64,000 bases of DNA, taken from the NCBI RefSeq assembly GCF_005845365.1, contig NZ_CP040509.1, positions 1,240,001 to 1,304,000 of the forward strand. Reading direction: 5' to 3'. Under the pieces are notes generated by a model, which searched no databases, was not told the DNA's origin, and saw only the letters and a list, made by a program, of their open reading frames with translations. The translations under genes and the position numbers were made by a program. This document shows, piece after piece, positions 29,139-37,892 of the stretch. The DNA is from Rhodoluna limnophila. Its GTDB lineage: Bacteria > Actinomycetota > Actinomycetes > Actinomycetales > Microbacteriaceae. Within the stretch, counting starts at the first letter, position 1. Each line of letters opens with the position of its first letter.

Positions 29139-30475
29139 ATTGAGAAGTTGACCAGTTCCAAATTGGTGTGGATACCAGCACCGAGGGTGGCGCCATCCTG
29201 AGGCTGAATAATCAAGAAAGCACCGGCACGGCGGTTATCGCGGTAATCATCAAAAGGCAGCGCTGCAGCCAGCTTGATCATTACGTGAGCAATGTCGTTG
29301 ACTTCAATTTTGTCGGCTGGGTCAATTGCCAAAGTGTCTAGGTTGCGGCGGCCGATCACCTGAGAGATAACTGCCTGAACCGTTGAGGTACCGGTCTTGA
29401 CCAAAACTCGAGCACCTGGCTCAACCGAGCGCGGGTCAAGCCAAAAGACCTCAGCCTCAATCAAGTTGACTGACTCTGGCAAGGTGTTTGAAGCACCGAT
29501 AACTGCACCGCGGGCAACATCAAACTCTTCTGCCAATCGCAGGTTGACCGACTGCGGAGCAAAGGCCTGATCTACGCTCTTGCCGGCAATGTCGATGCCA
29601 ACCACCTTGGTCTTGTAGTTACCTGGGACGATTTCTACCGAGTCACCAACCTTGACCACACCTGAAGAAATTTGCCCGGCATACCCGCGGTAGTCACGGA
29701 ATTCATCGGTGTCTACGCTTGGGGCCAAACCGCCCTGCGGACGAATTACCAACTGAACCGGAAAGCGGAATGCCTCATTTTCAGACTCAAGCTCATCGAT
29801 GGCCGGAAGCTGCTCGAGCAACTCAATCAGGGTTGGACCGCTGTACCAAGGAGTCTTGGTTGAGCGCTCAACTACGTTGTCACCCTCAAGGGCTGAAACC
29901 GGAATTACGTGCACCTGATCGAGTCTCATGCCGTTGGTCAAACGGCTGAGGTCGGTCACGATGTCGTTGTAAACCTGCTCGCTGAAGTCAACCAGGTCAA
30001 TCTTGTTCACGGCAACAATCACGTTTGGCACGCGCAACAGTGCAACCACCGATAGGTGGCGGCGGGTCTGCTCGAGCACACCCTTGCGGGCATCGATCAA
30101 AACCACAACGGCATCGGCAGTTGCGGCACCGGTAACCATGTTGCGGGTGTACTGCACGTGACCGGGGCAGTCGGCCAAAATGAATGAGCGCTCGCTGGTC
30201 GAGAAGTATCGGTAAGCAACATCGATGGTGATGCCCTGCTCACGCTCAGCACGAAGACCATCGGTTAGCAGCGCTAGGTCAAGACCTCCGGCCTCGCCAC
30301 CAAAACCGCGTTCGGCCGAGGTGCGGGCAACCGCTTCAAGCTGGTCAACCAAAACAGCCTTGCTGTCGTGCAGCAAACGGCCAACCAAAGTTGATTTGCC
30401 ATCGTCTACCGAACCGGCAGTGGCAAAGCGCAGCAGGGTTCTGGTCTGCGCCAAAGTCTGTGTGATTTCCGGCAT
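29135..30475 (-). CDS. cysN: Sulfate adenylyltransferase, large (GTPase) subunit
   Basis: CysN is the GTPase that drives ATP sulfurylase (CysD) to make adenosine 5'-phosphosulfate (APS). The 446 residues show the G1 loop GSVDDGKST (21-29), DCPGHVQYTRNM (G3) and NKIDL (G4), followed by EF-Tu-like beta-barrel domains. There is no C-terminal APS kinase (CysC) fusion, which fits the APS-reductase route. It overlaps the genes on both sides. Confidence 0.95.
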   Translation of the reverse strand: MPEITQTLAQTRTLLRFATAGSVDDGKSTLVGRLLHDSKAVLVDQLEAVARTSAERGFGGEAGGLDLALLTDGLRAEREQGITIDVAYRYFSTSERSFILADCPGHVQYTRNMVTGAATADAVVVLIDARKGVLEQTRRHLSVVALLRVPNVIVAVNKIDLVDFSEQVYNDIVTDLSRLTNGMRLDQVHVIPVSALEGDNVVERSTKTPWYSGPTLIELLEQLPAIDELESENEAFRFPVQLVIRPQGGLAPSVDTDEFRDYRGYAGQISSGVVKVGDSVEIVPGNYKTKVVGIDIAGKSVDQAFAPQSVNLRLAEEFDVARGAVIGASNTLPESVNLIEAEVFWLDPRSVEPGARVLVKTGTSTVQAVISQVIGRRNLDTLAIDPADKIEVNDIAHVMIKLAAALPFDDYRDNRRAGAFLIIQPQDGATLGAGIHTNLELVNFSI

Positions 30476-31389
30476 TAGAAGTAGCCTTCCTTCTTGCGGT
30501 CTTCCATTGCCGCTTCTGAAATTCGGTCATCGGCACGGGTAGCACCGCGCTCGGTCAAAGTTGAAGCCGCAACCTCAAGCACCACATCTGAGATGGTGCG
30601 GGCAGGCGACTCAACGGCACCGGTGCAGCTCATGTCGCCAACGGTGCGGTAGCGGACCAAGCGGGTCTCAACGACCTCATCTGGAGTTGGCTCAGACACT
30701 GGGCCAACCGCACGCCACATGCCGTCACGCTGATAAACCTCGCGCTCGTGCGCGTAATAAAGCGGTGGCAACTCAATGCCCTCGCGCTCGATGTAGCGCC
30801 AGATGTCTAGCTCGGTCCAGTTAGAAATCGGAAATGCGCGAACGTGCTGACCAGGTAGGTGCCGACCGTTGTAGAGATTCCAAAGTTCTGGTCTCTGGTT
30901 GCGAGGGTCCCACTGGCCAAACTCATCGCGCAAGCTGATGATGCGCTCTTTGGCACGGGCCTTGTCTTCATCGCGGCGAGCGCCACCGAAAACTGCATCG
31001 TGCTTGCCAGCAGCAATTGCATCAAGCAACGGCAGTGTCTGCAGCGGGTTACGCGTGCCATCCGGGCGCTCTTGCAGCACACCACGGTCAATGTAATCCT
31101 GAACGCTGGCTACCTCTAGGCGCAGGCCAAGCTTTTCTACCGTGCGGTCACGAAACTCGATGACCTCGGGAAAGTTGTGGCCGGTGTCAACGTGCAGAAC
31201 CGGAAAAGGAACCTTGCCTGGCCAAAACGCTTTGGTGGCCAGGTGCAAAACAACAACTGAGTCCTTGCCGCCAGAGAACAAAAGCACTGGGCGTTCAAAT
31301 TCAGCAACCACTTCACGGATGATGTGGATCGACTCACTCTCGAGCGTGTCTAAGAGGTCTAGTCGGTGATCAGAGAGCTTCTGACTCAT
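30475..31389 (-). CDS. cysD: Sulfate adenylyltransferase, small subunit
   Basis: CysD is the catalytic PP-loop subunit of ATP sulfurylase. The product starts MSQKLSDHRLDLLDTLESES and has the SGGKDS motif at 39-44, then HVDTGHNFPEV and FGGARRDEDKARAKER. From the ATG at 31389, which overlaps the cysH stop as ATGA, it has 304 residues, the normal length. The alternative upstream GTG/ATG at 31404 would overlap cysH more and lacks a ribosome site. It is coupled to cysN downstream. Confidence 0.95.
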   Translation of the reverse strand: MSQKLSDHRLDLLDTLESESIHIIREVVAEFERPVLLFSGGKDSVVVLHLATKAFWPGKVPFPVLHVDTGHNFPEVIEFRDRTVEKLGLRLEVASVQDYIDRGVLQERPDGTRNPLQTLPLLDAIAAGKHDAVFGGARRDEDKARAKERIISLRDEFGQWDPRNQRPELWNLYNGRHLPGQHVRAFPISNWTELDIWRYIEREGIELPPLYYAHEREVYQRDGMWRAVGPVSEPTPDEVVETRLVRYRTVGDMSCTGAVESPARTISDVVLEVAASTLTERGATRADDRISEAAMEDRKKEGYF

Positions 31390-32123
31390 ATGTGCAACCC
31401 ACATTCAGTCTTGTTGGCGCCGGCCCAGCGGCCAGAGCGAGGGTCTTCACCCTCAGCAACTGGCTTGGTGCAAGGCTCGCAGCCGATTGATGGATATCCG
31501 TTTGAAAGCAATAGGTTGACCGGAACTTTGTTCTCGGTGGCGTAGTCGATTAGCTGGTCAAAAGTCCAAGCAGCCAGCGGGTTTACTTTGACCAACCCGT
31601 TCTTTTCGTCCCACACCAAAAGCGGGGTGTTGGCGCGGGTCGGGGCTTCGTCGCGGCGAACTCCGGTGAACCACAAATCATAGTTCTTAAGGCTGTTGTG
31701 CAGCGGGTCAACCTTGCGCATTTGGCAGCACAGGTTTGGGTCGCGTGAATAGAGCTTTTCGCCAAACTCGGCATCTTGCTCAGCCACGGTCTGCTTTGGC
31801 TTTACATCAACCACACGGATAGGCAGTGCGCGAGCAACCTCGTTGCGAGTTACAACAGTCTCGGCAAAGTGGTACCCGGTGTCGAGAAACAAGACATCGA
31901 CGTTTGGAATTTGCAACGAAACAATGTGCGGCAAAACCGAGTCGGCCATTGAGCAAGCTACTGCGATTGAGTCGGCGGCAAAGTGCTTTGCCACCCAGGC
32001 AATAACCTGCTCGGCAGTGGCCTCGGTGCCCGAAGCCGCGATGGCCTCAAACTCGGCATTGCCCTGACCGACTAATTCTTTAAGCTCGTCGACGCTGCGG
32101 CGTTGTTCGGTAGTCAAACTCAT
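31386..32123 (-). CDS. cysH: Adenylyl-sulfate (APS) reductase, Fe-S type
   Basis: CysH reduces APS to sulfite. The 245-residue protein has a PP-loop-like fold, the cysteine pair in NLCCQMRKVDPL and the second pair in GCEPCTKPV, the four ligands of the [4Fe-4S] cluster that mark APS (not PAPS) reductases. The catalytic cysteine is in the C-terminal KTECGLHI. This agrees with the absence of cysC. I chose the ATG at 32123, which overlaps the sir stop as ATGA. Confidence 0.95.
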   Translation of the reverse strand: MSLTTEQRRSVDELKELVGQGNAEFEAIAASGTEATAEQVIAWVAKHFAADSIAVACSMADSVLPHIVSLQIPNVDVLFLDTGYHFAETVVTRNEVARALPIRVVDVKPKQTVAEQDAEFGEKLYSRDPNLCCQMRKVDPLHNSLKNYDLWFTGVRRDEAPTRANTPLLVWDEKNGLVKVNPLAAWTFDQLIDYATENKVPVNLLLSNGYPSIGCEPCTKPVAEGEDPRSGRWAGANKTECGLHI

Positions 32124-33832
32124 TGCAGTGCCTCTTCTTCTGCGCGGTGTGCCCATTCGGCAAAGGTTTCACCCTCGGCTGCGTCTTCGTCGTAGCGGCG
32201 AACCACTCGCTCAACGTAGCTGTCTAGGTTTGCAGCGGTGACCTTGAGGCCGCGAACGGTGCGGCCAAGGCCAGCTTCTTCGCGATCCTTCGATGCCAAA
32301 CCGCCTCCGAGGTGCACCTGGAATCCAGGCTCCATGCCACCGTTGCCATCTGGCAACAGCTGACCCTTTAGTCCAATGTCAGCAATCTGAATGCGAGCAC
32401 AAGAGTTTGGGCAGCCGTTGATGTGCAGGCTGATTGGTCGCTCAAGCTTTACGTCAGCCAAGGTCTTTTCTAGAGTGTGAACAGCCTTAGTTGCGGTGTT
32501 CTTGGTGTCAACAATTGCCAACTTGCAGTACTCAATACCGGTGCAGGCAATGGTCGCGCGTCTGAAATCACTTGGGCGAGCAGCCAGACCAATCTCATCT
32601 AGCTCGACAATGATTGCCTCAACATCCTTTTCTTCGATGTCAAGCAAAACCAACTTTTGGTGAGCAGTGGTGCGCAAACGGGTTGAGCCGTACTTCTCAA
32701 GCAGGTCAGCGAGCTGGCCCAAGATGGTGCCAGAAACGCGGCCAACCACCGGGGTCACACCAATGTAGAACTTGCCGTCCTTCTGCTTGTGAACACCGAT
32801 GTGGTCGCCGATGCCCTTGGCCATCGGAATCGATGGGCCGTCAGGTAGCGGAGCATCTAGGTACTCAGTCTCAAGAATTTGGCGGAACTTTTCTGGACCC
32901 CAATCGGCCAGCAAGAACTTCAAGCGGGCCTTGTTGCGCATGCGGCGGAAACCGTAGTCGCGGAACAGCGAGCAAACGCCGTACCAAACATCGGCTACGC
33001 GGTCTGGCGAAACCCAAACGCCAAGGCGCTCGGCAAGGCGCGGTGCGGTAGACAAACCACCACCCACCCAAAGGTCAAAGCCAACACCAAATTCAGGGTG
33101 CTCGACCGCCACAAAGGCAAGGTCGTTGATTTCGTGAACCACATCTTGGCTTGGGTGGCCGGTAATGGCTGACTTGAATTTGCGAGGCAGGTTAGCTAGC
33201 TCTGGGTCACCGATGTACTTTTTGACGATGTCACGGATGATCGGCGTTGCATCGATAAGTTCATCGGCAGCAATGCCAGCAACCGGTGAGCCGAGAATGA
33301 TTCGGGGAACGTCACCACAGGCTTCGGTGGTCTCAAGACCAACAGCCTCGAGGCGCTTCCAGATTTCAGGGACGTTTTCGACTTCGATCCAGTGCAACTG
33401 AAAGTTCTGACGGTCGGTGACGTCTGCGGTGTCGCGCCCAAAGTCACGACTAATGCCTGCGATTACCCGAAGCTGCTCGGTGGTCAGCTGACCCGAGTCA
33501 ATGCGGACACGAAGCATGAAGTACTTGTCTTCAAGCTCGTGTGCCTCAAGCTGAGCGGTGCGGCCGCCGTCAATGCCCGGCTTGCGCTGGGTGTAAAGCC
33601 CCCACCAGCGGAATCGGCCGTGAAGGTCGGTCTCATCGATCGAGTCAAAACCCTCTTTTGAGTAAACCTGTTCGATGCGGTCACGCACCGAAAGGCCGCC
33701 GTCCTGCTGCTTCCACTGCTCGTTCTCGTTCAGTGGCTCAGTGCCGTCTACCTTCCACTGACCATTCGAGCGCCCCTCGCGCGGTGGTCTAGCTGCAGCG
33801 TGGGTGCCGCTTGCCGGTGTGTTTTCACTCAT
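32120..33832 (-). CDS. sir: Ferredoxin-dependent assimilatory sulfite reductase
   Basis: The 570-residue protein belongs to the sulfite/nitrite reductase family that takes six electrons from ferredoxin to make sulfide. The siroheme-[4Fe-4S] ligands are CTGIEYC (C-x5-C) and NGCPNSC (C-x3-C) in the C-terminal half. RQNFQLHWIEVENVPEIW and GNGGMEPGFQVHLGGGL are other family blocks. The gene neighbours (APS reductase, ATP sulfurylase, siroheme synthase) settle sulfite over nitrite as the substrate. It is the first gene of the operon, under the 192-base control region shared with cbiX. Confidence 0.95.
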   Translation of the reverse strand: MSENTPASGTHAAARPPREGRSNGQWKVDGTEPLNENEQWKQQDGGLSVRDRIEQVYSKEGFDSIDETDLHGRFRWWGLYTQRKPGIDGGRTAQLEAHELEDKYFMLRVRIDSGQLTTEQLRVIAGISRDFGRDTADVTDRQNFQLHWIEVENVPEIWKRLEAVGLETTEACGDVPRIILGSPVAGIAADELIDATPIIRDIVKKYIGDPELANLPRKFKSAITGHPSQDVVHEINDLAFVAVEHPEFGVGFDLWVGGGLSTAPRLAERLGVWVSPDRVADVWYGVCSLFRDYGFRRMRNKARLKFLLADWGPEKFRQILETEYLDAPLPDGPSIPMAKGIGDHIGVHKQKDGKFYIGVTPVVGRVSGTILGQLADLLEKYGSTRLRTTAHQKLVLLDIEEKDVEAIIVELDEIGLAARPSDFRRATIACTGIEYCKLAIVDTKNTATKAVHTLEKTLADVKLERPISLHINGCPNSCARIQIADIGLKGQLLPDGNGGMEPGFQVHLGGGLASKDREEAGLGRTVRGLKVTAANLDSYVERVVRRYDEDAAEGETFAEWAHRAEEEALQ

Positions 33833-33903
33833 CGAAATTCCTTAAAAAATGGGTTTGTCAATCCCCCTGACTTCTCCAACTTTAGGGCTTGCAATATTTC
33901 TGG

Positions 33904-33968
33904 CTGAAACATTCTGTAATAACCAACTTCCGCGCCACAGAGCCAAAGTAGCCTCATTACACGAACGG
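33904..33968. promoter_or_regulatory. Candidate sulfur-regulator site between sir and cbiX
   Basis: The words CTGAAACATT (33904-33913) and CACGAACGG (33960-33968) match those in the rrf2/ssu-like divergent region. Nearby GGTAATTCCTACC (33967-33979) is an imperfect inverted pattern. The region must contain both divergent promoters, but I cannot place the -10 and -35 boxes with confidence. Confidence 0.4.
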
Positions 33969-34024
33969 TAATTCCTACCATTTGAGTAGACTAAGCGGAA
34001 CCCCTTTTAGGCACTGAGGACACC

Positions 34025-34810
34025 ATGTCAACTTTGATTGCAGCGTCACACGGCACCGATAACACCGATGGCGCCGCCGCAATTTCGGCGCTGGTTTCTG
34101 AGGTACAAAAAGTGCTGCCGGACATCGGTGTTTATGAAGCTTTTGTGGATGTTCAAGAACCGGATGTACCGGCCGTTTTAGCTGCTGCCGGCAGTGCCGA
34201 ACCCGCTATTGTTGTGCCACTGCTTTTGGCCACCGGGTACCACGTGCGTAAGGACATTGCCGATGCCACTTTTGCAGCCGGGAGCCACACCCAGATCACC
34301 CCGGCGTTAGGGCCTGACGAGCGCCTGGTAGAGGTTTTGGTTGAGCGGCTTGAGCAGGTGGGTCACCAATCTGATGATCTTGTAATTCTGACCGTTGCCG
34401 GTTCGAGTGACTCACGCGCGCAAGCTGAAAGCCAGTTGGTGCAACTGATGCTCGAGGCGGCGCTTGGCAAAAAGATTGAGCTAGCGTTTTTGTCGGCCGC
34501 CGAGCCAAAACTCAAAGACCTGGTTCCAAAGCTCAAGTTTCAAAACCCTCGCAAACGCGTGGTGGTTGCCACCTACCTCTTGGCCGAGGGCTACTTTGCC
34601 GGCGTTGCAAAAAAGGCCGGAGCGCATTTGGCAACTGATCCCCTGCTGGTCAACGGTGCCCCGGTTCCGCAGCAACTGGTCGAGATTATCGTTGACCGCT
34701 TTATGGCCGCCACAGATGCAGCAAACCCAAGGACCACCGGCTGCCTCAGCGGGCTTCGCGGTGAACCTTGGGTAGGTTGTGCTGCTGGTTGTGCCAGTGC
34801 TTGCCGCTAA
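34025..34810 (+). CDS. cbiX: CbiX-type sirohydrochlorin ferrochelatase with cysteine-rich tail
   Basis: CbiX-like proteins insert iron (or cobalt) into sirohydrochlorin, finishing siroheme for sulfite reductase. The 261-residue protein has two CbiX-like halves: MSTLIAASHGTDN with the metal-binding His, then ATGYHVRKD; and AEGYFAGVAKKAG in the second half. The last 25 residues contain four cysteines (GCLSGLRGEPWVGCAAGCASACR), an unusual tail that could hold an iron-sulfur cluster. It starts ATG with GAGGACACC upstream and is divergent from the sulfite reductase operon. Confidence 0.88.
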   Translation: MSTLIAASHGTDNTDGAAAISALVSEVQKVLPDIGVYEAFVDVQEPDVPAVLAAAGSAEPAIVVPLLLATGYHVRKDIADATFAAGSHTQITPALGPDERLVEVLVERLEQVGHQSDDLVILTVAGSSDSRAQAESQLVQLMLEAALGKKIELAFLSAAEPKLKDLVPKLKFQNPRKRVVVATYLLAEGYFAGVAKKAGAHLATDPLLVNGAPVPQQLVEIIVDRFMAATDAANPRTTGCLSGLRGEPWVGCAAGCASACR

Positions 34811-34905
34811 GTAACTTTTCCTAAAGGGTCCATTTCAAAATAAGTTCCTTCATACACACGTATGAGATTTCCTGGCACCAAACTCAGCGAGATTAGCCTT
34901 CGGCT

Positions 34906-37749
34906 ATGTCTAAAAAGTTCCGGAATTCAGCCGCCGCGCTAATCACAGCTCTTCTCACACTAAGTCCATTGGTGGAGGTGCCGGCTACCGCTGCAATTGA
35001 CCCAAACTGTCCGGTGACTATCACCAAGACCAGTGGAGCTTTGGCTGCTGATGATGTGGACGTTTTTATATCAGGCAACTACTGCGTGGCCCAGTTCAAG
35101 TCCGTAGCGTCATATGACTTTGTTGTGCCTGAGAACACTGCATCTGTTGACTATCTTGTGGTTGGCGGAGGCGGAGGCGGTGCGTCCGGCGGTGGAGGTG
35201 CCGGCGGTGTGCTTCAAGGCACAAATTACTCGGTTACTCCTGGTTCAAGCCTTGCCGTAAGCGTTGGCGCCGGCGGTGCCGGCGGTTCTGGCGGGTTGCG
35301 AAACACAGACGCACCGGGCGGCAAGGGTGGTTCATCAAACTTTGGATCAATCAGTGCGGCTGGCGGCGGTGGCGGTGCTGCAGCCGGTCAGGCTTCGGCT
35401 ACTGCGGCTGATGGCGCTTCGGGTGGCGGCTCGCGGTTTGACTGCACTCGCAACCCATGCGAGCGCTGGGGAAGCCTAGGTTATGCAGGTAAGGGAATTG
35501 CCGGTCAAGGCAATAACGGCGGATACGGAACCTACTCGGATTACGGCGCAGCCGGTGGCGGTGGCGGTGCTGGTGGAGCCGGATTCAACACCACCCGCAG
35601 ACACATCGGTGGCAACGGCGGAGTTGGAATTGCCTCAAGCATTACCGGAACCGAAACCTACTATGGCGGTGGCGGCGGCGGCGGCATCAACTCGAACTCC
35701 TCCAACTACTACGGTGTAGATGCCGATGGTGTCTTGTATTCAAGCAATGACCCCCTGACCACCGGTGGCGGCCAGGGTGGACTTGGCGGCGGTGGCCGCG
35801 GTAGCTCCTTCGGCTTCAGCGGAGATTCATCTCATCCCAACTTTGGAGTCAAGGCCAATGCCACAGCCGGCCTGCCAAACACCGGCGGCGGCGGTGGCGG
35901 AGTAGACCCTGAGGACACCGGCGGAAAACCTGGCGGTTCGGGTGTTGTAATTGTGCGCTGGTTGGCAGACGGCAGCGTTAAGACCGTGACCTTTTCGTCT
36001 AACTTTGGAACCCCGACACTGCAAACTCAGCGAGTTGGCAACAACGTGACCACCCCGCTGAAGGCAGCTACGTTTAGTCGAACGGGCTATACATTTACGG
36101 GTTGGAACACCGAGGCCAATGGTGCAGGAACTTCTTTTGCAAACCTAGCCAACATCACCACCGACACCAACTTCACCCTCTATGCACAATGGCGCACCGG
36201 TGTCACTCACACAGTCACGTTTGATGCAAATGGCGGCACTGGATCGATGGCGCCCCAGTCTTCTGGAACCGAAGCGAAACTGAACAAAAACGCTTTCTCC
36301 AAATCGAATTTTGAATTCACCGGCTGGAACACAGCGGCCGACGGCACTGGCTTTAGTTATGCCGACGAAAGCAAATATCCATTTGTAGCCGGATCAACTC
36401 TTTACGCTCAATGGCGGGCAGTCGTAGTCAACTACAAAGCAACTTTCTATGGAAACGGTGCAACCGGAGGAACCACTCCGACCCAGCTGGCATCTGCCCA
36501 AACCGCACTCTCACTAAACGGCTTCACCCGCACGGGCTACAGCTTTTTAGGCTGGAACACCACCTACAGCGCAACTACGGCGCAGTATCTCGATGGGCAG
36601 ACTTACGCCTTTGGTGCTGATGTTGATCTGTACGCCATCTGGGTAGTCAAGGCCAACCGAGACCTCATCTTCAACGGAAACGGTGCAACCGGGGGCGCAA
36701 CAGCAACCCAAACGGCACAGGAAAACACGCAGGTGAACCCAAACGGGTTTAGCCGAGACGGTTACACATTCAGGCACTGGAACACGGCAGCTGACGGCAC
36801 CGGAGTTAGCTACCAGGGCAATTATGTTTACAGTTTTGCGGCGGGACTTACCCTCTATGCAATCTGGGGTCAGAACTACTCGGTGACCTACAACAGCAAC
36901 GGCGCTGATTCGGGCAGCGCGCCTGCAAGCCAAAACAGCTATGTTGGCTCAACCGGAATAACAGCTGCACTGAATGCCGCGAATCTGGCAAAAACTGGCA
37001 TGCGCCTGGTCGGCTGGAACACCGCCGCCAACGGCTCAGGAACACCGATCGCTCTGGGTGCAATCAATCAAAAGTTCACCGCCGACACAACTCTTTACGC
37101 GCAGTGGGAATCGGCTGTTTACGCTGTGGTTTACTCGGGTAACGGTGCTGTAGCCGGCTCAGAACCTAGCGTTGCAACGGTTCCGGCAACCTCGGCCCAA
37201 ATCGTAATCGCCGATAATTCAGGCGGGCTATCGCTCGACGGTCATGATTTTGATGGCTGGAACACTGAGCCGGATGGAACGGGCGTGACATACGAACCAG
37301 CGCAAACTGCAGTGGTCACGAACGACACCGTGTTGTTTGCTAGCTGGAAAACTGCCTCGACTGGAGGCGGCGGCAACACTGGAGTTGATCCGACACCATC
37401 GCCAAGCCCAAGTGCGAGTGCGAATACTGGCGGCAACCCGACCACACGCGCAATTGTTATCTCCGGCTTTGCCGGCGGTTCAGATCAATTGACTACTCAG
37501 ATGAAGCAACGCATCAAAGCGTTCATCAAAAAGTACCCGACCTACACCAAGATCAAAGTGACCGGATACACCACGGGCCCAACCGTTCTGCGCGCTGACT
37601 ACGGATTATCAAAGCGGCGAGCTCTAAACACTAAGTCGGTGCTGACAAATTATTTGGGCACAAACCAGCGGGTCACCAAAGTTATGTCTCGCCAAGACAC
37701 CGGCTTTGGCGGCCACCTGAGGCGAATCAAGATTGTTTTGACCAACTAG
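34906..37749 (+). CDS. Large secreted protein: Gly-rich region, six InlB-type repeats, OmpA-like C-terminal domain
   Basis: The 947-residue protein has a Sec signal peptide (cut near ATAA, about 30), a Gly/Ser-rich stretch (about 85-345, runs such as GGGGGASGGGGAGG), six Listeria-Bacteroides (InlB B) repeats (about 359-814), a Pro/Ser/Thr linker and a C-terminal segment (about 845-947, RAIVISGFAGGSDQL to RRIKIVLTN) that looks like a degenerate OmpA-type peptidoglycan-binding domain. Each InlB repeat has the core GYTFTGWNT and ends with LYAQW or similar. There is no LPXTG signal, so cell-wall attachment would have to be by the OmpA-like domain. TAGCCT lies 6 bases before the ATG, which suggests a leaderless message. 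Adhesion or surface coating is a likely role (inference). Confidence 0.9.
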   Translation: MSKKFRNSAAALITALLTLSPLVEVPATAAIDPNCPVTITKTSGALAADDVDVFISGNYCVAQFKSVASYDFVVPENTASVDYLVVGGGGGGASGGGGAGGVLQGTNYSVTPGSSLAVSVGAGGAGGSGGLRNTDAPGGKGGSSNFGSISAAGGGGGAAAGQASATAADGASGGGSRFDCTRNPCERWGSLGYAGKGIAGQGNNGGYGTYSDYGAAGGGGGAGGAGFNTTRRHIGGNGGVGIASSITGTETYYGGGGGGGINSNSSNYYGVDADGVLYSSNDPLTTGGGQGGLGGGGRGSSFGFSGDSSHPNFGVKANATAGLPNTGGGGGGVDPEDTGGKPGGSGVVIVRWLADGSVKTVTFSSNFGTPTLQTQRVGNNVTTPLKAATFSRTGYTFTGWNTEANGAGTSFANLANITTDTNFTLYAQWRTGVTHTVTFDANGGTGSMAPQSSGTEAKLNKNAFSKSNFEFTGWNTAADGTGFSYADESKYPFVAGSTLYAQWRAVVVNYKATFYGNGATGGTTPTQLASAQTALSLNGFTRTGYSFLGWNTTYSATTAQYLDGQTYAFGADVDLYAIWVVKANRDLIFNGNGATGGATATQTAQENTQVNPNGFSRDGYTFRHWNTAADGTGVSYQGNYVYSFAAGLTLYAIWGQNYSVTYNSNGADSGSAPASQNSYVGSTGITAALNAANLAKTGMRLVGWNTAANGSGTPIALGAINQKFTADTTLYAQWESAVYAVVYSGNGAVAGSEPSVATVPATSAQIVIADNSGGLSLDGHDFDGWNTEPDGTGVTYEPAQTAVVTNDTVLFASWKTASTGGGGNTGVDPTPSPSPSASANTGGNPTTRAIVISGFAGGSDQLTTQMKQRIKAFIKKYPTYTKIKVTGYTTGPTVLRADYGLSKRRALNTKSVLTNYLGTNQRVTKVMSRQDTGFGGHLRRIKIVLTN
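35980..37347 (+). repeat. Six tandem InlB/Listeria-Bacteroides repeats inside the secreted protein
   Basis: Six units of about 70-80 codons each have the pattern hydrophobic strand-NGG/NGA...GF/GY-x-F-x-GWNT...LYAQW. The DNA of the units is quite diverged, so this is an old expansion and not a recent duplication. Units 5 and 6 are the most altered. Confidence 0.85.
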
Positions 37750-37770
37750 GTAAGCACATTCGGCGCTTAC
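37750..37770 (+). terminator. Weak hairpin after the secreted protein gene
   Basis: GTAAGC pairs with GCTTAC around ACATTCGGC right after the stop codon. It has no T-run, so it is only a possible terminator or RNA 3'-end stabiliser. Confidence 0.3.
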
Positions 37771-37804
37771 TGGCTCGGTGAAAAATCAACCCTTGTAATT
37801 TTAG

Positions 37805-37818
37805 TTAGGGTACCCTAA
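37805..37818 (+). promoter_or_regulatory. DtxR/IdeR-type iron box upstream of the iron ABC transporter
   Basis: TTAGGGTACCCTAA is a perfect 14-base palindrome that matches the core TTAGGCTAACCTAA of DtxR/IdeR boxes at 12 of 14 bases. It lies 75 bases before the start of an iron-binding-protein gene. This is where an iron-loaded repressor would block transcription. Confidence 0.7.
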
Positions 37819-37892
37819 GTTTGTTTTAGGCCACCTGGTCTGAACAACAGACGGCTGGAATAACCATCCAGTCCGCAACTGAAGGAAACTAA

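Noticed and set aside
32614-33051. Plus-strand frame of 145 codons inside sir
   Set aside because: It is antisense to well-conserved sulfite reductase sequence and has Arg/Gln/Pro-rich shadow composition.
35160-35940. Gly-rich GGC/GGT repeats as a CRISPR or tandem DNA repeat
   Set aside because: The repetition follows codons for Gly in the secreted protein; there are no regular repeat-spacer units. No CRISPR array was seen anywhere in the window.
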